The translations under genes and the position numbers were made by a program. Positions 22,167 to 34,289 of a stretch of 64,000 nt of DNA are shown in pieces. The stretch's first letter is position 1. The number at the start of each line of letters is the position of its first letter. The stretch comes from Phoenix dactylifera. Lineage: Eukaryota > Streptophyta > Magnoliopsida > Arecales > Arecaceae. The DNA is taken from the NCBI RefSeq assembly GCF_009389715.1, contig NC_052401.1:1910843-1974842 (forward strand). The letters run 5' to 3'. The notes under the pieces were generated by a model that saw only the letters and a program-made list of their open reading frames with translations, did no database searches and was not told the DNA's origin.

Positions 22167-23274
22167 TAAAGATAACCCCTGATATTAGGGTTCTGAAAAA
22201 GTTATTTTTATCTAGTGCCAGATAGCACCGGAATTCTGAAATCAGGTACGCCAGAGTAGGATTAGCAGCAGGATGGACTACTCTGAGAAGTCCTACGCAT
22301 GCCCCCCAAGAAAGAAACAAGAAGATAAAAAGGTTGGTAAATAACAAAGTCACGGCCACAAGTAGTTAAAACATTAGAACATAACTCTGACTTCTGCATC
22401 CACCTTATGATTGTGACACCTAGTTCATAATGCTCAACAACAAGGGTGAGTTGGATGGATGCTAATTCTATTCGGTCAAGATCTATATGATACTAATCGT
22501 TTTCCGGGATTTATGTCCCGAGATAAGATTGAAACTGTTTCAAGTAATGGACAGAAAACCAACCAAACCTAACCCTAATTACCTACCCGAACCGCAGTAG
22601 GAATCTAGAAGACTAGGTTATATGGGTTGACTAGTTAAGCTTGGGTCCAAAACTTCTAGTCAAAAACCGTTTGTTGCTTCAGGTGCAGTCATGAATTTCT
22701 ACACTATGGGTAAAACTGAAGGAAAAGCAAATCCAACAATGGCTTGATACACCATTGGAGTGTTTTGAAAGTCTAACAGATGCAAACAGCCACATAACTT
22801 TGCCAAACATAACCTCTATCGATTGGTAGCATTCAATATTAGGATGTGTGTGTGGTGCCTGTCAGGCATCTAAACCACTCTCCAGATGTGAGTGAATTGA
22901 TTCCAACTCTACAGTAAATAGTTAAAATGAAGAGAAGAGAATCAGGAGGGCACTATAATAGGGATGTATATCTATCTCAGCAGGACTTATGTTGTCTTCC
23001 AATGCAGAAGAAAATCTGACTCCTACGAGTCAAACGTACCAGCTAAAATGTCTGTAGACGAGAGTTTTTCATGGTCTTCTACCCCTGGATGGCTGTGATG
23101 AGGCCACAATGACAGCACTCACTTTTTAGCACCACCACCTTATCACTCCTCATCAAACTCACTAAAATATAGTAACTTTAGGAACTTTAAACCATCGATT
23201 CTTCCTGTCCACCCAAGTTAAAAAATATACACCTCTCATATCATATGTTCAGATCAATTGAACCAGGCCCCCCT

Positions 23275-23280
<6 letters not shown>

Positions 23281-23310
<30 letters not shown>
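23281..23310. repeat. (TC)n microsatellite upstream of the B3 gene
   Basis: Thirty bases of perfect TC repeat end about 240 bases before the B3 start codon, within the likely promoter or 5' UTR. Confidence 0.95.
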
Positions 23311-23312
<2 letters not shown>

Positions 23313-23550
23313 GTGCAAGTAAACATATCTGTCTAGTTTCATGGCATTTTGTCCTAACCATAAATTGAAAATTTTCTCGATAGGTTATAAATGCATAGCA
23401 ATAATATCTCCATGCTTCTCAACACCAACACCATCATCACCACCATTTCCACCGCCAACTTTCCATACCCTTCCTTTTCTCCTCCTTTCTCCTCTCTTCC
23501 GTTCTCTTCCCTGCCCTGCAAGACTCTAAACTCCATTCCGGAAGTCCTAA

Positions 23551-24374
23551 ATGCCGATAAACTCTACGCACTACCATCCCCCACAAGCTTGGTCCTGGGA
23601 GCCACCTATGAACCCACGCCATGACCAGCCCCAGCACTACTACCAGTATGAGTACGAGAGAGAGCGCATGTTTGAGAAGCCCCTCACCCCAAGTGATGTG
23701 GGCAAGCTCAACAGGCTGGTCATTCCCAAGCAGCATGCCGAGAAGTACTTCCCCCTCGCCGGAGACTCGGGCGAGAAGGGCCTGCATCTGAGCTTCGACG
23801 ATATTGAGTCAGGCAAGTCATGGCGGTTCCGCTACTCCTACTGGACCAGCAGCCAAAGCTATGTGCTCACCAAGGGCTGGAGCCGCTTCGTCAGGGAGAA
23901 ACGGCTCGACGTGGGCGACGTGGTCCTCTTCGAGCGCCTGCGGGACGGCGGCGACCGCCTCTACATTGGTTGCAGGCGCCGCGGTGATCCCGAAGCTACG
24001 CCGGCTCGCACCATGGCCAGGCCCAATGCTGCAGTACCCTGGAGTCCCGTGTACTGCACAGCAGCAGCCTCCAGTTCCTACTGGTACCTTAGCTCAGAGC
24101 AACAAGACTGTCTTCTTCATGCAGGTAGATGTGGTGATATAGCCATGATTTAAGCATCGTGACTACTGAATCAAAGAGCAAGCATGTAACTCATGAACTT
24201 TATCCAATTGCAGGAGATGGATCAGTGGAGAAAGCAGCACCGGTTACCTCGAAGCGGCTGAGATTATTTGGCGTGAATCTGGAATGCGGGCCGAACTCGC
24301 CGGAGCCACAGCCGGTGCAACCAGAACCATGCTTAACAGACCAGAGCCCCAGTGCCCCCAGCCCCCAACCATAG
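23551..24374 (+). CDS. NGATHA-type B3 transcription factor with RLFGV motif
   Basis: Two exons, 23551-24124 and 24214-24374, join in frame (735 nt, 244 aa) across an 89-base GT-AG intron. The B3 DNA-binding domain covers about residues 40-147: [50 protein letters not shown], and [10 protein letters not shown]. This is the RAV/NGATHA type of B3. There is no AP2 domain, which separates it from full RAV proteins. After the intron, [12 protein letters not shown] contains RLFGV (residues 208-212), a plant transcriptional repression motif. NGATHA factors act in leaf margin and style development, so a nuclear repressor of organ growth genes is the likely role. The start is the first ATG in the frame, 40 residues before the domain. 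A stop lies in the intron 9 codons after the splice site, so intron retention would remove the repression motif. Confidence 0.9.
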
Positions 24375-27300
24375 CCGCGGGGGGGTACAAATTGGTCAGC
24401 AGGAAGTCTAAGAAAAGAGTGACTACCTCTTTTGTTTAAGGTGATGGATTGCACTGTTGTAGCTTAATGGTTTGCTTGTTATATTACAGGATGGGCTAGC
24501 TCTTCGAGGAAAGCTTAAAAGTATTGGTGGAGGAGATGAAATGAGGAGAAAGAGAGAGAAAGAGAGGAGATCTGACTTCTGAGTCCATGTTCTCAAATCC
24601 CACCAACCAATCCCCTCCTCTCCCAAGTGACGTTCTGATTGACTTGTGAGGGAACCACAGGAAGAGATGGACGAGAAGAGAATAGCTGGGAGAAAAAACA
24701 AAGGAGGGACGGAAGGAGGGAGGGAAGAAATCCCTGGTTTTCCGGGCAATCTCCGTTTTCTTTTCATTTCCTCTCAGGAAATCCACTGTACAGGGCCTGT
24801 CAAGGGATGGGGTCAGGTCTCAGGAAACATCAGCTTGGAAAGGAGTAGATATGTGTGGGGCCCAATAACTTTGGCAGGGAGGGAAGCATAGCCCAATAAC
24901 TTTGTTAACCTGTAATCTTTTTGAAGGAAAAAAAAATAAAAAGAAATGTAATGAGATTTTTATTCCATTTTACTTTTCCTAGTTATTCTGCTTCGTCATC
25001 TGGTGATCTCTGATGGTGTCTGTGAAGTGAATCGTGGTGTACTGGGGGTGGGTTCTGGTGCATGGGTACAGTGAAGACCATGATATGAAAGAAATATCAG
25101 GGGGGGGTGGGGGGGCAAGCAAGAATGAAAGAAAAGACATCTGGGGATTTCGATGTCCTTTGCTTTTATTTCTATACTTGTGGTTGGTCTCCTTTCTGTT
25201 TCTTGGGAAGAAAAGCCTAATTTCGTGTGGCAAGTGGGCTCACACCCCCCAAAGGATGTGAGAAAGTTGCTTTGGCTAATGGCTTGGAGACAAGTTCAGA
25301 CACAATGGGCAACAGTTTTCAAGTATAATAAGCTGGATTCTCATTAGTTTAGACTTCAGAACCAAGCTCTGGAGACCTGTCTCCTCTGAACATTCAGTAT
25401 TATTGTCCACACTAATAGCTAAGTTTCAAAGTTACACAGGGGAGACCTGTGGAAATGGTACATGGGGTAAAAGCTATCGGCTAATAGCTGTAAAGAGAAA
25501 GGTTTACTCAGTAAGACCAACATGAGCCATCAAAAAGAAAGGGCTACCTGGGTAGAATAGAGTGAAAACTATCAAGATCTTTTACAAAGCCGACTATTTA
25601 AGGACCAAGCTTTACATGTGAGGTAGATGCCTTTGGAATATTAATTTGGGTCGTAACAGTGTGGCAGTACAGCTAAGAAGCTAAGAAAGAAACCAAAAGA
25701 TGGCTACCACCATTTAGAAGGAGGCAAATAGGATTCATCTCAAAGGAATACATAAGAAGGATTGCAAGGATCATCAAGTTTGCGGGATGATTAATGGAAC
25801 CGGATCAACAGAAAGATTTCCTGTCTGCTGATAAAACAATGATCCATGTGCTGCTATATTAATTTAATCTTGACAGTTAAACATGTTATCCAAATGGCAC
25901 GAATCTAACACATCAACACCTGAGCATTCATACTTTGATTCAAAAAATTAAGCAAACTAATGCACAGACTACCAAGGATCATGTTCCCTGGCACTAAATC
26001 CTGTCCTGCTGAAATGATTCACTAAATGGCAATAATAACCACTAATTCCCCATGCATCTCCAAAAGAGTATCTCTTGCTACAAATAAGAGTTCGGATTTC
26101 AGACAATGGAGTCAAAGGGAGAGTACCTGAGGTCATGTTTGGAGGACAGATATGACTCTTGACACGATGAAGAGCGCACGGTGAGGGATCACAGCAAGAT
26201 AGACCTGCATTTGAAGATGATGATGTCTCAAATGATACACCCACCAATCTCTGAAGCAACGAATTCCCTGGGCCCTACGAACTGCTTATTATGATATGCC
26301 CCGTCCACATCTTTTCTTCAAGAAGTCGCTGCCTTCATCAACCCTACCTGCAAGCATGGTCCACCAAAAATGGCTGACCCGATGACAGGTCATCTTTTTC
26401 TTCAGCAGACCTCAAATGAGTTATTCCACCTTTCCATGTCCCTGCATAGTTCTCCAGCCCAGTTTTTCCTATTTCACAGCGCATTCTGAGAAACAAATTT
26501 AGCAGCAGAGAAAGTGGACCATGAAGTAAAGCCTGAGATTAATTACTAGCAGACAGTGAAAGCTGAGAGAAATTCTTCATTTTGGTTTAGCCTAATGCAT
26601 GAAATATATTAATGGAACAAAAAGATCCCATAATCCCAGATGATGATCATAAGTACCCATAGCATCTGTGTAATTTCATGTTACCATTTAGACCAGTTGA
26701 GCTTAAATCATTGAATTGAGAAAATTCTGTTCCGTGGAGGGGGAGGTGCAAGCAACGGTGTCATCCATCTGTCCGCATTTTATTCATGGCATCACCTCCA
26801 GTTGCTCATCAGCAAGCGGACAGCAGCGAGTAACATGAGAAAAGGTGGATGGTGGACCATACGGCATGAGTCACTGTCCATGAAATAGCATGTTCAATTT
26901 GAGCAGGTAGAAACTCAAGACCAGTGCTTGATGTGGATAGCATTTTGGTGATCGAGGATGGAAACAAATTGCAATCAGCATTTGGCGATCAAGGATGAAA
27001 ACAAATTGCAATCAGCATCCGTATCAATAGAGGCAGCAAAAATCAAGATTAATGACTGTTGAACACCTTGACTGGAACAAACATGCCAACATATGGTTAA
27101 GATTCATGAGGAGATTACACCTTAACATTGAAAGCAGGCAATAGAATAGTTACAAAGATCTTTTTCTTTTCCCGAAAAAAACCTCATTGGCATAACTTTA
27201 AAATAAATAAATGAGCAAAAAAATGAGACATAGTGTGAAGCCGAACTTTCGTCGTTCAAGATGATCGCATTCTTTAATAATAAAGCATTACAGGGAAATA

Positions 27301-27813
27301 GAGGACAGGAAAAGTAATCAAAATGTCAAACTATCAGCCTACCAATCCGCTTGTGTGAGATTTTACTGTTGTTTTTAGGCCAAACTTTTGATAAAGATGA
27401 GGTAGCTAGACTTATGGTCAACAGGGGCAAACTTGAGCACAGATCAGGTCAGATGTCCCTCATCATAGCATGACAAACTTTGCTCTTTATCTTGCTAGTG
27501 CAAGTGGCAGTTAGAATCTTGCTCCCTTATTCAGGTGCAATGAATTCTGCAATTAAAACTGAAGAGCGGAATGCTCAATTGACATGATATATGATAATTC
27601 TAATTATTATGAGATAAACTTTTTCACTTCGTGCATGACCATCCAAATAGCACATCCATGCTCCATTTCCCAGTCTTCAGCAATACTCAATTAAAAATCT
27701 CATTAAGAACCCATCTCTAAGTGTGCTTCAATATGGTTCCAGAGAAGCATTAATAAGGTCAGACATCCTGAAAGCGGAGGCCACACCACCTACCTGTCAG
27801 CTGAATGATAACC
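24375..27813. other. 3' UTR of B3 gene and intergenic DNA
   Basis: The first several hundred bases are probably the 3' UTR of the B3 gene. A minus-strand frame at 25969-26259 has no family resemblance. A short imperfect tandem duplication lies at 26940-27014. I see no gene in the remainder. Confidence 0.45.
26940..27014. repeat. Two-copy tandem repeat, 37-38 bp unit
   Basis: The unit GCATTTTGGTGATCGAGGAT and onward to ATTGCAATCA at 26940-26977 is repeated at 26978-27014 with four differences or so. It is a local slippage-type duplication in non-coding DNA. Confidence 0.85.
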
Positions 27814-28122
27814 TTATCAACAGAATAATTTCGGCATGGTCCAGCGACAGACAAAAGTAATATCATCAAAAACAAATGGTCATTCTTCACACCTGATTGT
27901 CCTGCAGGAACATAACTTATCAACAGAATAATTTTGGCATGGTCCAGCGACAGACAAAAGTAATATCATCAAAAACAAATGGTCATTCTTCACACCTGAT
28001 TATCCTGCAGGAACATAACTTATCAACAGAATAATTTCGGCATGGTCCAGCGACAGACAAAAGTAATATCATCAAAAACAAATGGTCATTCTTCACACCT
28101 GATTATCCTGCAGGAACATAAC
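27814..28122. repeat. 103 bp tandem repeat, three copies
   Basis: Three nearly identical 103 bp units start at 27814, 27917 and 28020. Differences are few (for example G or A in CCTGATTGTCC versus CCTGATTATCC, and TTTCGG versus TTTTGG). The array ends where a fourth copy would begin with TTACC at 28123. It lies 3' of the PPR pseudogene. High identity implies recent expansion. Confidence 0.95.
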
Positions 28123-28323
28123 TTACCTATAAAATGGCGAGTTTGGCCAGTCTCTCACCGATGCATAAGACAAACCCATCAGTGGATGTGCTGATCCATA
28201 TATCAGGACAAAAAGATGAGGCATGGTCATGCACATGGAGGAAGATATGAGTCGTATGACAAAATAAAAAAAAATGATACCAGAATCTAGCTGATAGTTC
28301 CCCAAAAAAGTGAAGTTTCCTTA

Positions 28324-29960
28324 TTACCGGAAGTCCCTGCAGGAACAAATCCCATCCCTGAAATGATGAAATCGATTAGCATCCCTGACGCTCCCTATCA
28401 GCAGTCCCTGAGGATGTGAACTTTATATAAAAACTGCAGTCTCCACAGACTCTAGGATTCTTGTTTATCCTGATTGGCATCCCAGAAGGCAAGCTAAAGA
28501 GATCGAAAGCAAGTGCCAACTTCTCATTGTGGTGCTTCAACAGCTTTATAAGATCATATATACTCAGCTTTCTAAGACAAACTCTGGTGTGGTTACTCTC
28601 TCCAACAACAGAAATTTCAACTTTGCCCTTTTCTTCCATCCAACTCTTCCTCGTCTCCTTTTTTGCACCAATATCTTTCAAAAGCATGCTTGCCATTGCA
28701 ACGTCCCCCATTTTATATTCACAACATATATATTTGAAAGCAAAACATGATTTCCCACATTATTGGTTCAAGCTCAAAAAGATGCTTAGCCACAGTTTTA
28801 GGCAATTTGAGATTTCCATGGATCCTGTATGAACTGAGCAGGGATCCCCCCATAGAGGCAGTAGCCTTAAATGTCATTCTTTGAATCAATTCCCGAGCTT
28901 CATCAATCTGACCAGCCTGACCAAGAATGTCAACCATGCAAGAATAGTGGACATTGGGTGCACCAAAATTATCTCATCAACAGATCCCAGTAATGACAGC
29001 ACTTTTCAACTAAACCGACATGGCTGCAAACAGAGAGCACTGAGATATAACTTCATTTAGGTGCATCCCATACTGCTGCATTTTCTCAAAAAGTATCATG
29101 GCTTCACAGAATCAAGCATGCCTGGAACAACCAGCAATCATTGCATACCACAAACATGCCCTTGTCTTCCATTTTGGCAAAAAGTAAGCCTCCTCTACAT
29201 GTTCACGCCGGGAGTAGACATCAATAAGAGCAGTGGCCAGAAAGGCATCAATAGTGGATACTGTGTCAACTCCACTCCAATCTGCTGTGCTTTACAGAAT
29301 AACCTCAAGGCCTTCTCATGAAGATCATTTTGCACATACCCTGCTACCAATGAACTCCGTGTGACTGATGATTTTTTTTTTGGAATTTTGTCAAAAACAC
29401 AGAATGCATCATTGATCGTATTACATTTTGCAAAAAAAAAAAAAAAAAAATCAAGAACTGCAGTTCCAGCAAACAACTTGGAACCCATTGCAGTCTGAAC
29501 TGTTTACTATTGATAACAGCAGATCAGGCAGCACATGCACAGAGGACACTTGATAGAGTAAATTCACTAAGTGGTGCCACTCCTCGATGCATCTGCAAGA
29601 AAAGCTTCAGTGCCTTTCTGTCCACTCTGTAGTGGGTATGTCCAGCAATCATGGTACTCCATGAAACTTTACTCTGGATATGCATCCTACGAAACACATG
29701 ACGAGCTGATTCGACATGGCCACATTTGGAGTACAGGTTGATGAGGATGTTACATGTGAGGATATTTCTGAGCATATCATCTTGAAAAGCTAAACCATGG
29801 AAGGCTCCTCCCTAACACAATGAACTTCCTTTTGCACATAGATGAAGGAGATCTTGCAATCCCAATACATTGATAATGTTAGTATCAACCAAGACAAGCT
29901 GACCTTTATCTGAAGGCTCATAATCAGCACCACCAATGTTGACTGCACCACTACTTGCAA
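28324..29960 (-). pseudogene. PPR protein (PLS subfamily, DYW class), decayed
   Basis: On the minus strand, pentatricopeptide repeat sequence can be read through at least three frames from about 29960 to a TAA at 28326-28324. Recognisable parts are [72 protein letters not shown], the E/E+ segment KVEISVVGESNH, and the DYW deaminase-like segment with HHNEKLALAF and VCGDC. After a frameshift the C terminus reads VRDANRFHHFRDGICSCRDF then R, where the canonical last residues are DYW. Internal stops and frameshifts (near 28380, 28940-29195, 29490) show it is broken. Intact relatives are organellar RNA C-to-U editing factors. The 5' end runs towards the (AT)n tract at 30011 and no start codon is evident. 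Confidence 0.85.
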
Positions 29961-30004
29961 TTTTTAATAAAAGTTGGGTGGCTTAACTGCCTCCCTTTTC
30001 ATGA

Positions 30005-30010
30005 AAAGAA

Positions 30011-30106
<96 letters not shown>

Positions 30107-30112
30107 TTCTTT
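30005..30112. repeat. (AT)n microsatellite inside a perfect palindrome
   Basis: About 95 bases of AT dinucleotide repeat run from 30011 to 30106. The flanks AAAGAAGTATA and TATACTTCTTT are exact inverse complements, so the whole tract is one palindrome able to form a hairpin or cruciform. Its length is likely unstable. Confidence 0.95.
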
Positions 30113-32599
30113 ATTTTGATTAAAAAATTCAAAACATTTTGCATATATAATATATGTGCATTATTTAATCTATTATGATTATATATTTATATCTGAATAT
30201 TATGAGAGCTCTAGATTGTGTTTGGTTCATCCTCCAACATCTAGGACACCATAAAAAGAGTAAATTTCAAGTCTTAATTTCCTATTAACTGTCCTAATAT
30301 TGGAGTCTAGACAGCCTGCAACAAATTCCTTCATAACCTATGCATTTGCCTCAAGATCCGCCATTGCATGTAGGTAGCCCCTAACCCTTATTGTCCTACA
30401 ACAGGTTGATATTATTTTGGGGCCATGACTAACGCAAAATTACCTGACACACTAGTTGAATCAGTGAAGAGTACCAGAAATGGTAGTGGTAAGTTAAGTA
30501 ATGCATAAATAATACTATTATATTTACCAAAAAAAAATAATACTATTATTTGAAAATCAGTAGAAAGCAAACGGAATCTGCTTCCAGAGATGGTGACCAG
30601 ATGAATTACAGTAATCTAAATGTAGCATAGGGCAACACCATTACATGTGACTGAGGACGAAATATATCCATAAAAATGTGTAGAAATCTACAACTAGCTA
30701 GAAAGTGTGACTGTGCCTATCCATAGAAGAATGCAGGCTAATGTTCTAGTGGCGCATCTTTTTTTCCTTTTATTTGATAGAAGATCATGTGGTGCCTCTT
30801 ATTAAAGGCTAAAAGTGGAAAATAAAAAGATCACCGATCTAGAAGATTTAAGATAACTAAGAGATATTAGAATCTTGTAATTGGATCGCTCACACATATG
30901 CATCTGCACAGAACATTCAGCAAGAAAAATAACAAGAAAAGAGGGCAAAAGATACGATAACAACAATTGGATCATACGCTATGAAAATTTGCATGAAAGA
31001 ATGTTTATATGCTTAATACTATCCCGGCCTTCTCCAGTATAAGGAACAATGTTTTCATGAATAATTTATACAATCATAGTTATCCAAAACATCATTCAAG
31101 ATTTGAATCTATCCCTACATAAACTGCATCTGTAGACATACACATATTTATGCAAGGATTACTAAACTAAATCACATAAATCTAAATATTTTACTCATGC
31201 TAGGCAAGTGTAGGATTGCTTTCTGAAAGAGAGATCGTAACCAAGAGAACCTTTTTTCTTTTTACTCGCTGCTTCTTGTTTAAGAGGCACCAAATAGAAT
31301 TCCTATCATTCATACGCCCCACATCAACTTGATGGGCCAATTAGTCCTCTACTCTAGTTAACAAGCAGTCCGTAGTTGACACAAGTTTTCTTTCCTTCTT
31401 CCTTTTTTTCCATTTTTCCCAGGCAAATCACATTCTATATGATAAGAGTTTCGTCTGGCTTCTCAGGATCAGCAACCATCTTGACTCAAATCCCTCCAAC
31501 TATGTCCCAATCATGTACAAACTTTAGACTTTGTAACCAATACAATGTATGGTTACTGATTTTTCACTGGCAGCTCCATGATGCATCATCTTCTTGTGCA
31601 AGGATGAAGGACACATCTTGTCTCCTTATTCTGACTTTTACTGTCATGCCTGTAATAGGGTCGTCAGCAATTGTGATTATACAATTCTTTCATCAAGTAC
31701 AAGTTTTCTTAACCCATGTGATACTTGAGCTCCGGTTGTCATACTGTGATGGACCTTTAATCATGTTAATATGACTCTAAGCTTGAGAGTGTGTAAAAGG
31801 TTGTCTAGCAATAATAGGACAAATCTTGTTAAATAAATATGCTAGGGAATAATGATCTTTCCACCTCAACAAACATTAAATCTATATAATCTGGACATTC
31901 TCATAAGATCAAAACCACTTGCTCGTATGAACTTATACTCAAAGAACAATCATCAAGCTCTATATCATCAACAAAATTCAAACATATTCACGTACAATCA
32001 TCTTTCAGAAATAAAATCAGACTTCAGCAAGGTTTCCACAATATTTCACCAAGCTGTAAAGACATTTCGAAAACCATTCTTTTTTTTTTTATTCAATCAA
32101 TATCGCAATGGTAAGGTTGCTCCATTCTGACATGGGTATCACGAAACATAGAAACAATCTCTCCATATGTAAAAATAAAGTTGTGTACATTTGACCTTTT
32201 TTAGATCCTGCAGTGGCGGGAACCTTATGCACAAAAACATCTTTCAATCAATATTACCTTTCATTTAAGAAAATTCATTCTTTTTTTCTTGTGGAAATTT
32301 GTCACAGACTAATGTTCGAACCTTCTGTTTTTTACTGTACTTTTTTTTTTGTGGATCTTTGCTAAACCACTCACCCCTACTCCTGCCACCACCCACAGAG
32401 ATCCTAACTTTTAATGTACCAACTGATTTTTAATAAAGAAACTTCTAGTCACTAATGTAATAGAAGAAACCCCAACTTCCGAATCAGCTAATCGCTTCGC
32501 TCACTTTATCCTCTATTAAAGGCCGGTCCTAACCCATAAGCTTCATATATGCAACCCTTTTTCATCTTTCCATGCTTATTCAAAACCATTTGATCCTTG
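30113..32599. other. Gene-poor AT-rich region
   Basis: No gene is supported. A 132-codon plus-strand frame at 31376-31774 and a 92-codon frame at 31852-32130 match no family I know, and their composition equals the surroundings. Confidence 0.45.
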
Positions 32600-34240
32600 T
32601 CATCTCAGCAGACTGTGCAGCATTCCAATCGAAATATTTGCAGCTTGATTCTTACCTTCAATTGCTGCATCTTTAGTTGGGTCCACGAAAAGTAACCAAA
32701 GTTTATCCTTCAAAAAAGATAAATAATCAAACCTAAAAAACTATACACTCTCAGCATAATTGAAGTTAAATTAACATAATGAAATCAAAAAGTCTGAAGA
32801 AATTCAACTAGACAATGGAATTTTATTACCTTAAAAATGGGTTTCATAACCCAAAGGCATCAATTTAGAAACCAATCATAGCCAATCCATCAGCCCAACA
32901 AAGTTCCCATCAATTTCACTAAAAAGCAAGCCAAAATTCTACCTAAACAAAGAAATTATCATCTCATTTTTGACGAAGCTGCCACCTTTTATAGCTCCCA
33001 CCGACAAAAATGCCATTTTTTTCCACATAGCTGCAACCTAAGCATTTGCAGCTTGACTCTTGCCTCAAGATTATACATTCTTATGATAATACTGGGTGAT
33101 TGGGGTGGACTATTTCTCACCCTTATCTCCCCTTCCATCAAAAAAAGATTATGCATCTTAGGTCTGATTGAAGAAAAACAATCGAAGTTTATAATGTAAA
33201 AAGAAAAGATAAATTATCAGAATTGCAAAAGTCATTCAGTTTATGCATCGACCGAACTCAACCCAAGACTGCAACGAAATTTATTGAAATATGGAGTCTT
33301 ATAATATCATTAGCATAAGTCTTAGGCCCCATTTGGGGGAGCTTTTGGAGGGCCAAAAAGTACTTTCTGCCCTTCCAAAAGCACTTTTAGAAGAAATAGG
33401 GGTGTTTGGTAAAAATTTCGAAAAGCTATTTTAGCTTTTCTAGAAAGTTAAAAATAATTTTTTGAAAGAAGCTCCATTTTAAAGCTTTTCGGAAAAGCAC
33501 TTTTAGACCCAGTCGAGAAGCTATTTTTTTGACCAAAATACCCGTGATAAAATATAACAATTACACAAAATGTCCCTTTAATTATTATTTAACCAATTTT
33601 ATTACCTAGCTAGAAAATTTGTTATATTTTGAAAAATTAATTTATGCTAATAATTATAATATTTTATATCTTTATTATTGTATTATACTATAAATAAAAT
33701 ATTATATTATATTATATCATAATACATTAATATATTATGTTAAATAATTTAATATTATATTAAATTATTATTCTACAATATACAATATTATATTACTATA
33801 TTATAATAATATTATTTTACATTATAATAATATTATACTATATCATATATTTAAATATTAATACATATTATATTTTGCTATGCTCTATTGTATAATACTA
33901 TGTAATATTTTTTATGGTCATTTTGTCATACCAAGTACTTTCTCAATTTATTTACCAAATATATATTAAAGTGGCACGACACTTTAAAAATGTAGTTACT
34001 AAAGAACAAATAGCTTTTTATAAAAGCTCTACTTTCAAAAACTCTACTGTCAACAACTCCCCCAAACGGGTCTTATTCACTAGTTTAAAAGCTATCCGAA
34101 GGCATCCATTTAGAAATTAAACACAATAAATTCCTCGATCCAACAAAGTTCCCATCAATTGCACTAAATAGCAATCAGAAATTCTACCTCAACAAAGAAA
34201 CTACCAAGCTATCACCTTTGCTGTGTCTGCTGAAAAATAA
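32600..34240. repeat. Local segmental duplication interrupted by a MITE
   Basis: Sequence from about 32618 to 33000 is related to sequence from about 33035 to 34240. Shared landmarks are TTTGCAGCTTGA (32640 and 33048), AAGGCATC followed by ATTTAGAAA, AACAAAGTTCCCATCAATT (about 32897 and 34141), and AATTCTACCT followed by AACAAAGAAA. The second copy is longer because it holds the 748 bp element at 33325-34072. Identity is moderate, so the duplication is old. No gene is evident in either copy. Confidence 0.6.
33325..34072. mobile_element. Tourist-like (PIF/Harbinger) MITE with TTA target duplication
   Basis: The left end GGCCCCATTTGGGGGAGCTT and the complement of the right end (GACCCGTTTGGGGGAGTTG) form a terminal inverted repeat. 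TTA occurs immediately before (33322-33324) and after (34073-34075), the target duplication typical of PIF/Harbinger elements. The interior is very AT-rich with no transposase, so it is non-autonomous. Confidence 0.75.
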
Positions 34241-34289
34241 TTCCATTAAATAACAAAAATTAAATAGAATGGAGCTCAAAAATCTCACA

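Larger units (their letters stand above)
18621..23550. other. Intergenic region with transposon remnants
   Basis: No intact gene is seen in this 4.9 kb. It contains a LINE 3'-end remnant (about 19950-20300), a duplicated purine-rich segment (about 20734-20990), a MITE (21756-22166) and a (TC)n run (23281-23310). The last few hundred bases should contain the promoter of the B3 gene at 23551. Apparent frames at 20674-21215 on the minus strand overlap each other and match nothing I know. Confidence 0.5.

Noticed and set aside
23804-24142. 112-codon frame and the long minus-strand frame 23437-23787
   Set aside because: Off-frame shadows of the GC-rich B3 domain exon.
24423-24786. Minus-strand frames of 96 and 114 codons
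   Set aside because: They lie in the likely 3' UTR of the B3 gene and are Ser/Phe/Pro low-complexity translations of purine-rich DNA.
31376-31774. 132-codon plus-strand frame
   Set aside because: No domain, no upstream gene context, and hydrophobic content explained by T-richness.
32610-32720. Minus-strand exon-like piece with KDKLWLLFVDPTKDAAIE before GTAAG
   Set aside because: The donor looks good but no matching neighbour exons were found, and the related duplicated segment near 33.1 kb does not keep the frame.
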